64,000 nt of DNA from JAGNXB01 sp942490895 (GCA_942490895.1 CALNZC010000052.1:372001-436000); one strand, 5' to 3'. Numbered from the stretch's first letter, positions 17,807 to 27,326 are shown. The notes: generated from the sequence alone by a model not told the origin. Program-made: numbers and translations.

Positions 17807-19543
17807 ATGTCCTTTCTATCCAGGCATATTCCTGCATTTCAATGGATTGCTACGTATAACCGAAAGCAATTTCAAGGCGACCTGTCGGCCGGCCTGACCG
17901 TTGGCGTCATGCTCATTCCCCAGGGAATGGCCTATGCTATGATCGCTGGTCTCCCCCCCATTTATGGCCTTTATGCGAGCACACTTCCGCTGATCATTTA
18001 TGCATTGCTCGGTACATCTCGCCAGCTGGCCGTAGGACCTGTAGCCATGGTCTCTTTGCTCACCGCTGCCGGGGTGGCCACTCTGGCCGAACCCAACACA
18101 GAGACATATATCACCCTGGCCATTACACTGGCTTTTATGGTCGGGGCCATTCAATTCCTGTTGGGTGTTTTTCGTCTTGGTTTTTTAGTCAATTTTCTCT
18201 CACACCCGGTGGTTTCCGGATTTACTTCAGCGGCAGCATTGATTATCGGATCCAGTCAGTTAAAACACCTCATGGGTATCAGCCTGCCCAAGACTCAGAA
18301 AGTCTACGAGATCCTGGCAGGGGCTTTCCAACAAATTCACTTCATACATTTGCCAACCTTTTTGATCGGCATAGGTGGAATCGCCCTCATCCTGATGGCT
18401 CGACGAATGGATAAACGCATTCCCGCACCCCTGCTGGCTGTCGGGGCCGGAATCGGTGCTGTGGCTTGGTGGAATCTGGACCAGCGGGGTGTTCAGGTTG
18501 TGGGAGAAGTCCCCGGAGGCCTCCCCTCTTTTGGTTTTCCGCAACTGGATGGTGGCAGCATTCAAGCTCTCCTGGGTACTGCACTGGCCATATCATTGGT
18601 CAGTTTTATGGAAAGTATCGCCGTGGCCAAGGCCATCCAATCCAGACATAAAAACTATGAGTTGGATGCGAATAAGGAGCTGATTGCTTTGGGTAGCGCC
18701 AACCTGGGAGGCGCCCTGTTTCAGGGATATCCGGTCACCGGTGGATTCTCCCGAACAGCCGTCAATGATCAGGCGGGTGCACAGACCGGACTAGCCTCTA
18801 TTATCAGTGCTTTGCTGATCATTCTCACTCTCCTCTTTCTCACTCCACTCTTTCACGATCTGCCCAATGCCATCCTGGCTTCAGTGATCATGGTTGCCGT
18901 ATTTGGACTCATCGATTATAAGGAAGCCATTCAGCTTTGGAAAACAGACAAAAGTGACTTCTGGATGCTGTTCATCACTTTCATCGCCACTCTCGGATTG
19001 GGCATTGAGGAAGGTATTGGCATCGGAGTGATCCTGTCCCTTGGTCTGGTCATCTTTCGTACATCCCGACCCCATATCGCTACGTTGGGCCGTGTGCCTG
19101 GCTCATCATTCTATCGCAACATCGAACGCTTCAGCGACCTTGAAGTGCGTCCGGACATTCTCATCCTGCGGCTTGATGCACAGTTGTATTTTGCCAACCT
19201 GAACTATTGTAAAGAGCACCTGGAATTAAAGATCCAGGAAAAAGGACCGACCATCCATGGGATTATCCTGAATGCGGAGAGCATTAGTCATATTGATTCC
19301 AGTGCCATGCATTTTTTGGCCGATCTTGTCCGAGATTTCCGGCAACGTGGATATATCGTCCTCTTCAACAGCGTGATCGGGCCCGTCCGGGACAAGATGG
19401 CGGTTTCAGGACTGCTTGATCTGATCGGCAGTGAAAATATGTTCATGAGTGTACAGGAAGCTGTAGACGCCTATAATGACCTCTTAAATAGATCACCTGC
19501 AGACGAAAGCTACAGGCACTATTCGACCCAGGTAAACGAATGA
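17807..19543 (+). CDS. SulP-family anion (sulfate/bicarbonate) transporter with STAS domain
   Basis: A 578-residue SLC26/SulP transporter. The first helices contain the family signature G-D-L-S-A-G-L-T-V-G-V-M-L-I-P-Q-G-M-A-Y, and 10-14 membrane helices extend to about residue 420. The cytoplasmic STAS domain occupies about 435-560, with H-I-D-S-S-A-M at the conserved regulatory loop. The substrate may be sulfate, bicarbonate or another anion; sequence alone does not decide. Two rhodanese genes follow within about 100 bases on the same strand, making sulfur-anion uptake an attractive but unproven guess. Confidence 0.93.
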   Translation: MSFLSRHIPAFQWIATYNRKQFQGDLSAGLTVGVMLIPQGMAYAMIAGLPPIYGLYASTLPLIIYALLGTSRQLAVGPVAMVSLLTAAGVATLAEPNTETYITLAITLAFMVGAIQFLLGVFRLGFLVNFLSHPVVSGFTSAAALIIGSSQLKHLMGISLPKTQKVYEILAGAFQQIHFIHLPTFLIGIGGIALILMARRMDKRIPAPLLAVGAGIGAVAWWNLDQRGVQVVGEVPGGLPSFGFPQLDGGSIQALLGTALAISLVSFMESIAVAKAIQSRHKNYELDANKELIALGSANLGGALFQGYPVTGGFSRTAVNDQAGAQTGLASIISALLIILTLLFLTPLFHDLPNAILASVIMVAVFGLIDYKEAIQLWKTDKSDFWMLFITFIATLGLGIEEGIGIGVILSLGLVIFRTSRPHIATLGRVPGSSFYRNIERFSDLEVRPDILILRLDAQLYFANLNYCKEHLELKIQEKGPTIHGIILNAESISHIDSSAMHFLADLVRDFRQRGYIVLFNSVIGPVRDKMAVSGLLDLIGSENMFMSVQEAVDAYNDLLNRSPADESYRHYSTQVNE

Positions 19544-19645
19544 TCCGGTGTGACCCTGATCACTGAGGCTTCTCCAGCCGTTGGTGAACTTTGTGCCCGG
19601 AAATGACTTAATAAGCCATTGACCACTTTTTGACCATTACCTACA

Positions 19646-19933
19646 ATGAACTTGCAACAAATCATCCAGCAATCAGAACCACTCATCATTGATGTTCGTG
19701 AACCCTTTGAATTCGAAATGGGCCATGTCGATGGTGCAAAAAACATCCCTTTAGGACAGATTCCCGGGCATATTGATGAACTCCGAATTGTCGAGAAGCC
19801 GATCATCTTCTATTGTCGTTCAGGAATGCGCAGTGGCCAGGCCGTTGCCTTTTTGGGAGGCTTGGGTGTCCGTGATATCTATAATGGAGGTGGCCTGGAT
19901 GACATGACCCACTTGATCAAAACTACAAACTGA
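19646..19933 (+). CDS. Single-domain rhodanese-like sulfurtransferase
   Basis: A 95-residue cytoplasmic rhodanese domain. It has the early D-V-R-E motif (residues 16-19), G-H-V-D-G-A and N-I-P-L, and the active-site loop C-R-S-G-M-R with catalytic cysteine 57. The length is that of single-domain rhodaneses of the GlpE/PspE type. It is four bases from a second rhodanese gene, so the two are probably translated together. The likely activity is sulfane-sulfur transfer; the donor is unknown. Confidence 0.9.
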   Translation: MNLQQIIQQSEPLIIDVREPFEFEMGHVDGAKNIPLGQIPGHIDELRIVEKPIIFYCRSGMRSGQAVAFLGGLGVRDIYNGGGLDDMTHLIKTTN

Positions 19934-19937
19934 GCCT

Positions 19938-20279
19938 ATGTTCTCTTTCCTGAAAAAGCTTTTTGGCGGTGGCAATCAACAAGAGATATTGGATCTACTC
20001 CAACAGAAAGCGATCATCCTGGATGTACGGACAGGTGGCGAATTCAAACAAGGCCATGTCCAGGGATCAGTGAATATCCCGCTGGATCAACTCCGGAGTC
20101 AACTTCCAAGACTGAAAAAACAGAATAAACCAATCGTCGCCTGCTGCGCCACCGGTCGCAGAAGCGGCATTGCAGCAGAGTTGTTCCGCGAATCCGGGAT
20201 CACATCCTTGAATGCCGGCAGCTGGCAAAACGTCGACCGATTAGTACAAAAGATGGCAACATCTGTCAGCACATCATAA
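19938..20279 (+). CDS. Second rhodanese-like sulfurtransferase
   Basis: A 113-residue rhodanese domain with a short N-terminal extension (F-L-K-K-L-F-G-G-G). It shows L-D-V-R-T near residue 30, G-H-V-Q-G-S, N-I-P-L-D, and the active loop C-A-T-G-R-R with catalytic cysteine 70, directly preceded by another cysteine at 69. It starts four bases after the first rhodanese. The two active loops differ (CRSGMR versus CATGRR), so the pair may act on different donors or in relay (inference). Confidence 0.88.
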   Translation: MFSFLKKLFGGGNQQEILDLLQQKAIILDVRTGGEFKQGHVQGSVNIPLDQLRSQLPRLKKQNKPIVACCATGRRSGIAAELFRESGITSLNAGSWQNVDRLVQKMATSVSTS

Positions 20280-20531
20280 TTCAATCAAGCGCAAACAAAT
20301 GGAGAGGATACAATAGCCTTCTTCTAAAATTGGGCTGATCAGTATTCCACTCCATAAATAAAGGAGGCACGATTCGCCGATCATGTATAGCAGTAACGTC
20401 GAATTCTCAGTGGTCAAATCGTCCTTGACTGACGGATAATGGCTTAAGGGTGAATGCCCCCCTGGAGGCCTTTGCCAAGGGGATATACCTTCGTTGTGCA
20501 TCCTTCTATATCTTCGCAAAACAATTAGTAT

Positions 20532-21119
20532 ATGCGCATCTCCATTCTGATATTGATCTCCCTGTTCGGTCTATTAACTGCTTGCTCGGACACTCCCCAA
20601 CCCGAACCCGTCCAGTCATTTGATCCTGTACCATGGCTTGACAAAGGCAGTCGTGTACAGGCGGCCAGTTTTGCTGTGCTCAGCACCAAACTGAAAAGTG
20701 TGATGGGAAAACAAGGCTTGGAGGAAGCTATTCAATATTGCAGCCTTTCGGCTCAACCGCTGACAGACACTTTGTCCAATATGTATGACTGCACCATTCG
20801 GCGAGCCACCTTGCAAACCCGCAACCCACTCAATCAGGCCAACGATTATGAAGCCGCCATTCTTGCGGATTGGGCTGCCGATCTGAAAGACGGTAAAAAT
20901 CTAACGGCTGTCGTCCAGGAGTTCGCACCGGACACGGTTATTTATTATGCGCCGATCCGCATTCAACCCTTGTGTCTGAATTGCCATGGTGTCGTAGGCG
21001 CTGAGCTTACGGAGGATAATCAACGCTTGCTGCAAAGGCTATACCCCGAAGATCAAGCAACCGGATATGCACTTGGTGATCTGCGCGGCATGTGGAGCAT
21101 CCAGTTTGTTCAGAAATAG
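20532..21119 (+). CDS. DUF3365 (Tll0287-like) monoheme lipoprotein
   Basis: A 195-residue lipoprotein with signal peptide and lipobox (L-L-T-A-C-S) near residue 17. The mature part matches the DUF3365/Tll0287 heme-binding PAS-like family: it has G-L-E-E-A-I-Q-Y-C, the segment R-N-P-L-N-Q-A-N-D, and a single c-type heme site C-L-N-C-H-G at residues 148-152. Such proteins are thought to act as redox or gas sensors or small electron carriers. Maturation would need the CcsBA at 10114-13227. TATCTTCG at 20509-20516 is a possible -7 element. Confidence 0.85.
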   Translation: MRISILILISLFGLLTACSDTPQPEPVQSFDPVPWLDKGSRVQAASFAVLSTKLKSVMGKQGLEEAIQYCSLSAQPLTDTLSNMYDCTIRRATLQTRNPLNQANDYEAAILADWAADLKDGKNLTAVVQEFAPDTVIYYAPIRIQPLCLNCHGVVGAELTEDNQRLLQRLYPEDQATGYALGDLRGMWSIQFVQK

Positions 21120-21258
21120 CCCTTCGGTTCGTTTGGACATAAGACTCACCCCCTACCTGCGAAGAGTGGAAAAACGTCTTTCTGAATAGATCGCAGTACA
21201 GAACTCATGAGGGCTTCTATCTTCATGAGCGATTTACTTTTCTCTATCGATCGGCATT

Positions 21259-21669
21259 ATGAAAAATCCAAAGACGATTTCCTCCTTGTTATTCATCTTT
21301 CTCGGGTTAATGATCCTGTTTCATTGCTTTGTCATTGCCGGATGGATCTCTCCTGAAGTTGTCTGGGGTGAACGGATCCAAACTGATCAGGACTTGATCC
21401 ACATGGAACTGGCATCCATATCCATGTTGCTGCTTTTTATCATGATCGTCATGTCGAAGGTGAATATAATCGACATGGACTGGATTAAACCGTTGGCGCA
21501 GTTGGGCCTCTGGATGATGGCCATCTATTATATCATCAATACCATCACCGACGTCTTGGGAGAGACAAATCTGGAACGGTTCCTCTTTGCACCTGTAGCA
21601 CTCGTTATCGCAATTTTGACGGTCCGACTGGCTCTCATACCAACAAAGGAAGAGACTCCTCCAGAATAG
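21259..21669 (+). CDS. Hypothetical four-helix membrane protein
   Basis: A 136-residue protein with four hydrophobic helices: residues about 8-32, 50-66, 75-98 and 110-127. It has no recognisable catalytic motif and ends in an acidic tail (K-E-E-T-P-P-E). The family is not recognised. It stands alone between the DUF3365 lipoprotein and an outer-membrane protein gene. Confidence 0.65.
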   Translation: MKNPKTISSLLFIFLGLMILFHCFVIAGWISPEVVWGERIQTDQDLIHMELASISMLLLFIMIVMSKVNIIDMDWIKPLAQLGLWMMAIYYIINTITDVLGETNLERFLFAPVALVIAILTVRLALIPTKEETPPE

Positions 21670-21858
21670 ATTTAGCCTGGGAATTCCGGATATTTCCTGT
21701 TTCATAGCAAAGACTTGGTCAACCAGGACCGGCAAATCTGATGATCTGGGTCAACTCTTGCAGAATCCTTAGGCTTTACATTTGTGCTTTCCATTGATGC
21801 CACAGGATGTCAATAGGCTTGCCGTCTTTTAAGCAAAGAATATTTCAGAACCAAGCGT

Positions 21859-22629
21859 ATGCGCACAGTTGCACTCATCAGTATTTGCCTCTTCCTCATT
21901 CAACCATTCCAGATACGCGGTCAGGATTTATCATCTGTCCGTGAGCAGCGCATTCATTTTAAACCACAGTTTTTCCAGATCAAGGATGCCCTTAATTATG
22001 GCCTCACGTATAGCGGAATCAATCTCAATGGCGGTTATCACTGGCAACAAACGTCTTCAGACCATCGAGTTTCCTATGCCACAGACCTGGCATTTGGTGT
22101 GAATTTCAATAAAGGCATTGGGCTGGCTTGGCACTTCAAACCTCTGGACTTATTCTATGGTTTCAAAATGAAGATCAGCGAATCTCTAGATCCCATTTAT
22201 GTTGGGCCCTATCTCGCCACACATTATCAGGTGCAACTTTATCCTTACCTCCAAAGCGGGCACATGTTCTGGTTCACCACGATCGAATACGGACCACGTG
22301 TTGAAACGCAGATTCAAATTGGAGATCGTTCTATTTTCTTCCGGCTGACCAATTCCCTCGCGGGCTGGACAGCCCGTCCCAAACCAGCAACGGAAACCTA
22401 TTTCTATTCCTTGCGCTTTTCTGATTTTATCCAGAATCCGAATAGCCGATTCAACTTCGGCTCCTTCGAAGTATTTAATCATACCAACTTGACACTAGAA
22501 ATGAATCCTCGCCCTGGAAAGCGTCTTTCAGTGGGGTATGAGTTTGACTATGTCGGTATTTTCTACGACCCCAATCTCCACTACATTGCCCACTCATTCA
22601 ATCTCACCTGGAAAATTGGAAAAAAATGA
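21859..22629 (+). CDS. Putative outer-membrane protein
   Basis: A 256-residue protein with a signal peptide (cleavage near R-G-Q-D at residue 22) and a series of amphipathic beta strands; aromatic-rich pieces such as W-H-F-K-P and W-F-T-T-I-E-Y suggest a barrel. No family name can be given. The stop overlaps the next ATG (ATGA at 22626-22629), so it is translationally coupled to the serine hydrolase that follows. Confidence 0.65.
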   Translation: MRTVALISICLFLIQPFQIRGQDLSSVREQRIHFKPQFFQIKDALNYGLTYSGINLNGGYHWQQTSSDHRVSYATDLAFGVNFNKGIGLAWHFKPLDLFYGFKMKISESLDPIYVGPYLATHYQVQLYPYLQSGHMFWFTTIEYGPRVETQIQIGDRSIFFRLTNSLAGWTARPKPATETYFYSLRFSDFIQNPNSRFNFGSFEVFNHTNLTLEMNPRPGKRLSVGYEFDYVGIFYDPNLHYIAHSFNLTWKIGKK

Positions 22630-23726
22630 AAAAGACCTTCTTTCTGATTGCCAGTGCGTGTTTATTCCTGACCAGTTTCAGTGGTTGCCTGAAAAGTGAT
22701 GATCCACATCTTCCATTTTCCGGAATCCAACCAAAAGACATCGGGGATGGCCTTCCACTCACAACGCTCCAGGTGGCGAACATTGATGAGGCTATTTTGT
22801 CTGACGTGTATCAGGACCTTTACACAGATAAAAACTTGTGGTCGTTGCGGAGCGCGCTTGTTCTCCGAAATGGTAATCTGGTGGCAGAAGCCTATTTGGC
22901 GGATGAGGCCGATATCAATCAATCCCACCTGATCTGGTCCTGCACCAAGCAGGTCATGGGAACGCTCACTGGTGTTGCTCTGGAACAGGGCCTGATCAGC
23001 AGTCTGGAGGATCCCATATCGGATTACCTCTCAGATGAGCTGGCAGGACACCCGGAAAAGCAAGGCATCACTATTCGAGACCTGCTCACCATGCGATCTG
23101 GTATCGATTACAACAATGGAGGAATTGAAGGACAAACAGACCAGTTGCTCCGCCAGAAGCCGGAGGACATGGTTCAATTCATTCTTGAGTTACCTATGAT
23201 TGCAACACATGGGTCTGTCTTTCATTATAATGATGGTGATCCTTCACTACTCTCCGCTATTATCCAGAAACAAGCAGGGTTGCCCACCGATGAATGGGCG
23301 GATATCTATGTCTTTTCTAAACTGGGTATATCCAATTACCATTGGACGCGTTACAAGGATGGTGTGACCTTAGGTGGATTCGGAATAGCGACCACACCCC
23401 GTGAATTGGCAAAATGGGGCAACTGCATCCTGGCAAATGGCTTCTCAAAAGGGGAGCAAATCATCCCTGCTGATTGGATCACGGAGATGACGACATCACA
23501 AGTTTCAGCGGCATACCTGGATTTTAACTTTGGCTACTACTGGTGGCTCGATCCTCTCCGGGATATTCGCTTCATGTGGGGACACGGCGGACAGTTCGTT
23601 TTCATCCATCCGCCCAAAGGCCTGGTCATGATCTTCACCTCGATTCCTAACACCCAGGACGACTTTGAAATTGACGCTTTGGAGATCCTGCCCTATGTCG
23701 ATCGAATAATTGCCGCGGCTCAATAG
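22626..23726 (+). CDS. Serine hydrolase lipoprotein, class C beta-lactamase fold
   Basis: A 366-residue lipoprotein (signal ending S-G-C at about 19) of the beta-lactamase/penicillin-binding-protein C family. The nucleophile motif S-x-x-K is S-C-T-K, in I-W-S-C-T-K-Q near residue 103. The second motif lies in F-H-Y-N-D-G-D, so the usual Y-x-N aligns as Y-N-D, a conservative change. The third motif is H-G-G near residue 319. It is likely an esterase or D-amino-acid peptidase in the periplasm. A terminator follows (23803-23837). Confidence 0.88.
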   Translation: MKKTFFLIASACLFLTSFSGCLKSDDPHLPFSGIQPKDIGDGLPLTTLQVANIDEAILSDVYQDLYTDKNLWSLRSALVLRNGNLVAEAYLADEADINQSHLIWSCTKQVMGTLTGVALEQGLISSLEDPISDYLSDELAGHPEKQGITIRDLLTMRSGIDYNNGGIEGQTDQLLRQKPEDMVQFILELPMIATHGSVFHYNDGDPSLLSAIIQKQAGLPTDEWADIYVFSKLGISNYHWTRYKDGVTLGGFGIATTPRELAKWGNCILANGFSKGEQIIPADWITEMTTSQVSAAYLDFNFGYYWWLDPLRDIRFMWGHGGQFVFIHPPKGLVMIFTSIPNTQDDFEIDALEILPYVDRIIAAAQ

Positions 23727-23802
23727 CAAAGGGAGGACTGAATCAAACTTGAAAATGGACTACACTTGATGTCCATTGTTTTAAAACCTTCCAACAAAAA
23801 AA

Positions 23803-23837
23803 AGCCCATCTCGAAGATTCGAGATGGGCTTTTTTTA
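23803..23837. terminator. Bidirectional rho-independent terminator
   Basis: agcccatctcga/tcgagatgggct forms a 12-bp stem with a four-base loop, flanked by A on the left and T on the right, so it can serve both the plus-strand hydrolase and the minus-strand LOG gene. Confidence 0.9.
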
Positions 23838-23853
23838 CGATAATCTGATGTGA

Positions 23854-24588
23854 CTAAAGTTCGTAGTTCGGGCTCAGCTCACCCTGTCCGGTTGGGCCCA
23901 CAGAATACCAGTCGTTGATGACCTGGACAACTTCCGCAGGATCATCCGTTATGGAGAACAGCTTAAGGTCATCTGCATTGATATTATTCTCTTGTCCGAG
24001 CATCGTTGTCTCAATCCACTCCTTCAGGCCGCCCCAGAAAGCCGTACCTACCAAGACCACTGGTACCGGATTAATTTTTTTGGTTTGGATCAACGTGAGC
24101 ACTTCGAACAGTTCATCCAATGTGCCGAAACCTCCCGGCAGGACGACAAAAGCCTGAGCATATTTGACGAACATGACCTTTCGGACAAAGAAGTAGCGAT
24201 GATTGAGGCTCTTCTCCATGTCGATGAACTGATTGTTGTTCTGCTCATGGGGAAGGAGGATATTCAGGCCTACGGAGAGGCCGCCATAGAGTGACGCTCC
24301 TTTGTTTCCGGCCTCCATAATACCCGGACCACCACCTGTAATGATGCCAAAACCTTCTTCTGTCAGTCTGCGGGCTATATCCACAGCCAACTTATAGTTG
24401 GCGTGGTCGGGTTTTGTCCGGGCTGATCCAAAGATCGAAATACAAGGCCCGATATGATTTAGTTTTTCAAAGCCGTCGACGAATTCTGCCATGACCTTGA
24501 ACATGGTCCATGCATTCTCCCCTTTGATTCGACTCCATTGCTTCATGGTGTTCTTGTGCACCACAGTTTCTTTTCCGTTTGTTTCCAT
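23854..24588 (-). CDS. LOG-family protein (cytokinin riboside 5'-monophosphate phosphoribohydrolase type)
   Basis: A 244-residue member of the LOG/YgdH family. The nucleotide-binding motif is G-G-G-P-G-I-M-E-A-G-N-K-G-A (about residues 83-96), and the second signature is P-G-G-F-G-T-L-D-E (about 150-158). Such enzymes cleave nucleoside monophosphates at the N-glycosidic bond; the physiological role in Bacteroidota is mostly unknown. An N-terminal extension of about 40 residues precedes the Rossmann core, as in the longer LOG forms. Confidence 0.92.
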   Translation of the reverse strand: METNGKETVVHKNTMKQWSRIKGENAWTMFKVMAEFVDGFEKLNHIGPCISIFGSARTKPDHANYKLAVDIARRLTEEGFGIITGGGPGIMEAGNKGASLYGGLSVGLNILLPHEQNNNQFIDMEKSLNHRYFFVRKVMFVKYAQAFVVLPGGFGTLDELFEVLTLIQTKKINPVPVVLVGTAFWGGLKEWIETTMLGQENNINADDLKLFSITDDPAEVVQVINDWYSVGPTGQGELSPNYEL

Positions 24589-24718
24589 AGTCTAATAAGG
24601 TCTATCTCGTGACGCCAGAAAGGGCATGCACGGAAGGATATAACGAGAATCGCAGCGAATTGTTATCCATGCAACCTCGAAACCAGTTCCGGACACTCTT
24701 CACATTCTGGATCCAGGC

Positions 24719-25930
24719 TTAGCCAATGGTCTCCAGCTTGTCCACTACTTTGGAAGGTTTTGCACTGGACGGGACAACATATCGCTGAACATCCTCCTCT
24801 GAAATGGATTTACCACTCAGAATAATCAGACGCTCCACCACATTTCGAAGCTCCCGGATGTTTCCGGTCCAGGTGATTTGTTGCAAAGCAGCCAAAGCAT
24901 CTGTATCGATCTTCTTGGTTGAAATTCCGTACTCACCACAGATCTGGGTGATAAAGTGTTCGACTAACTCTGGAATGTCTTCGAGTCGATCATTGAGTGA
25001 GGGAACGTGAATGATAATGACAGCCAGACGATGGTAAAGGTCCTCACGGAACCTGCCTTCCTGGATCATTTGTCGCAGATCTTTATTCGTAGCAGCAATG
25101 ACGCGCACATCCACGGAAATCTCTTTGTCTCCACCCACGCGAGTAATGCGATTCTCCTGCAAAGCACGAAGTACCTTTGCCTGGGCTGACAGACTCATGT
25201 CTCCGATTTCATCCAGGAATAGGGTTCCACCATTGGCTTGTTCAAACTTACCAATCCGTTGCTTGATCGCTGATGTAAACGCTCCCTTTTCATGACCGAA
25301 AAGCTCACTTTCGATGAGTTCGGAGGGAATCGCTGCACAGTTGACTTCGATCAACGGATGAGGATTTCGAGGACTTTTGGCGTGGGCCCAACGAGCGACC
25401 AACTCCTTTCCAGTTCCATTTTCACCAGTGATCAGAATACGAGCATCTGTGGGGGCGACACGGTCGATGGTATCCTGTATTTGCTGGATGCCATCCGAAT
25501 TTCCGATCATCTCCTGGGTCTTGATATGGCCAACTTTACGCTGAAGTGCCCGTGTTTCGACGATCAGACTCGATTTGTCCATCGCATTGCGGATAGTGAT
25601 CAGCATCCTGTTCAGATCCGGTGGCTTGGATATAAAATCGAAGGCACCCTTCTTCACCGCTTCCACAGCCGTGTCAATACTGGCATGCCCACTGATCATG
25701 ACAACAGGTGTGTCCGGGGCAATAAGCTGGATCTTCTCCAATGTCTCCATGCCATCCATCTTGGGCATCTTGATGTCCAGGATGATCACATCATATTTAT
25801 TCTGTTTGACCTTGGCCAGACATTCCAGTCCATCGCCAGCTTCGTCCACTTTGTACTTCTCAAATTCGAGAATCTCGCGCAATGTGCGACGGATACTCTG
25901 TTCATCGTCTGCGATCAGGATCTTGGCCAT
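24719..25930 (-). CDS. NtrC-type sigma-54 response regulator lacking the C-terminal HTH
   Basis: A 403-residue two-domain regulator. The receiver (1-120) has the phospho-acceptor in V-I-I-L-D-I-K-M-P near residue 52 and an acidic pocket near D-D-E at 8-10. The AAA+ domain (about 140-375) has Walker A G-E-N-G-T-G-K-E and Walker B L-F-L-D-E-I-G-D. The sigma-54 contact loop reads G-A-F-T-S-A rather than G-A-F-T-G-A. After the AAA+ lid only about 25 residues remain, without a Fis-type helix-turn-helix, so it may act from solution or through partners. No kinase gene is adjacent. An inverted repeat lies upstream (25966-25991). Confidence 0.9.
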   Translation of the reverse strand: MAKILIADDEQSIRRTLREILEFEKYKVDEAGDGLECLAKVKQNKYDVIILDIKMPKMDGMETLEKIQLIAPDTPVVMISGHASIDTAVEAVKKGAFDFISKPPDLNRMLITIRNAMDKSSLIVETRALQRKVGHIKTQEMIGNSDGIQQIQDTIDRVAPTDARILITGENGTGKELVARWAHAKSPRNPHPLIEVNCAAIPSELIESELFGHEKGAFTSAIKQRIGKFEQANGGTLFLDEIGDMSLSAQAKVLRALQENRITRVGGDKEISVDVRVIAATNKDLRQMIQEGRFREDLYHRLAVIIIHVPSLNDRLEDIPELVEHFITQICGEYGISTKKIDTDALAALQQITWTGNIRELRNVVERLIILSGKSISEEDVQRYVVPSSAKPSKVVDKLETIG

Positions 25931-25965
25931 GGGGGTATAAATAGGTTAGGCGTTCAATGTAACAA

Positions 25966-25991
25966 TAGAATAAATATAAATAATTATTCTA
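25966..25991. promoter_or_regulatory. Inverted repeat upstream of the response regulator
   Basis: tagaata (25966-25972) and tattcta (25985-25991) form 7-bp arms around a 12-base AT-rich spacer, 36 bases before the regulator start. It is a possible operator, but AT-richness makes chance occurrence plausible. Confidence 0.35.
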
Positions 25992-26046
25992 TATAATGCT
26001 AATACTACTCCTCCCGTTTACTGAACATATGGTAAAAATGTTTCAT

Positions 26047-27249
26047 CTATCCTGCTATTTGTGCCGACAACTGGGATATCGCAATCCACGCCATCAACCC
26101 ACTACCGATCTCCAGGGAAGTTTCATCCACATCAAACCGTGGCGTGTGTAAGCCGGAAGTGATTCCTTTTGCCACATTCCCCGTCCCCAATCGATAAAAA
26201 CAGGCAGGCATAACCTGGCTGTAATACGCGAAATCCTCAGCACCCATGCGGATATCCAGTTCTTCGACAGCATCCTGTCCCATGTAGACTTCCGCCCAGG
26301 ACTTTGCCTGACGGGTGGTCTCTACATCACTGATCAGGGTGGGGTAACCTTTGCGGATCTCCAGATGACAGGTTGCTCCCATGGATGCAGCCAGTCCCGA
26401 ACACATACTCGTCAGCAGATGATGAGCTTCAGCCCGCCATTCCTCATCCAGAGCCCGGAAAGTTCCTTCCATATGGACCTTGTCAGGGATGACGTTCGTT
26501 GCCCCGCCATCCGACCATATTCGTCCGAACGTCAGGACGGAAGGAGAAATTGGATTTGCATTTCGGCTCACAATCTGTTGTAAGGCATTGATCAATGTCG
26601 CTGTGATCGCAATCGGGTCACGAGTCAGGTGTGGCATGGCACCATGGCCACCTTTCCCCTCCACCGTGAGGTACAACTCATCAGCAGAGGCCATGCAGAC
26701 CCCCTCCCGAAATCCGACCTTCCCGGCTGGCATTGTTGGTAATACATGCTGCCCGAATATGCTGGATGGCCTGGGATTTTCCAATACACCCTCCTGGATC
26801 AGCAGTGAAGCACCACCAGGTTGTTTTTCTTCAGCCGGCTGAAAGATCGCCCGGACGGTACCTTTCCACTCCGATTTCAACTCCAGTAGGATCCGCAGCG
26901 CTCCCAGAAGGGAGGCAGAATGCACATCATGCCCGCAGGCATGCATGACCCCTTTGTTCCGGGAGCGATATTCCACTTCATTGGCTTCGGTGATGGGCAA
27001 TGCATCGATATCCGCTCGAAGTGCCACTGTTGGCCCAGGGCCACTCCCTTGAAGAACGGCAACCAAACCGTGACCCGCCCAACCAGAGGTAAAGGGGATA
27101 CCCCATTCCTGCAGACGATCGGCGATATAGGCCGCTGTCTTTTCCTCTTTATAGGAAAGCTCTGGATACATATGCAGATGGCGACGGATACCCACGACAT
27201 CCGCATGGCCCGATTGTGCATTTGCTTGGATCTTGTCAATAAGGTGCAT
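26047..27249 (-). CDS. M20-family amidohydrolase (hippurate/N-acyl-amino-acid type)
   Basis: A 400-residue M20D metallopeptidase. Visible motifs are A-L-R-A-D-I-D-A-L-P near residue 75, the metal site H-A-C-G-H-D-V-H-S near 108, the catalytic/metal acidic pair A-E-E-K-Q-P-G-G near 142, and G-H-G-A-M-P-H in the dimerisation lid. The C-terminal metal region is G-A-E-D-F. Family enzymes remove N-acyl groups from amino acids or related amides. There is no signal peptide, so it is probably cytoplasmic. It appears monocistronic. Confidence 0.93.
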   Translation of the reverse strand: MHLIDKIQANAQSGHADVVGIRRHLHMYPELSYKEEKTAAYIADRLQEWGIPFTSGWAGHGLVAVLQGSGPGPTVALRADIDALPITEANEVEYRSRNKGVMHACGHDVHSASLLGALRILLELKSEWKGTVRAIFQPAEEKQPGGASLLIQEGVLENPRPSSIFGQHVLPTMPAGKVGFREGVCMASADELYLTVEGKGGHGAMPHLTRDPIAITATLINALQQIVSRNANPISPSVLTFGRIWSDGGATNVIPDKVHMEGTFRALDEEWRAEAHHLLTSMCSGLAASMGATCHLEIRKGYPTLISDVETTRQAKSWAEVYMGQDAVEELDIRMGAEDFAYYSQVMPACFYRLGTGNVAKGITSGLHTPRFDVDETSLEIGSGLMAWIAISQLSAQIAG

Positions 27250-27326
27250 AGCAGTTACTCCCGATAAGTGAAAGGTGATTCCCGAAGATACGAACTGCAG
27301 TGAGGTCAGTAACTCGTCTCAAAGTC

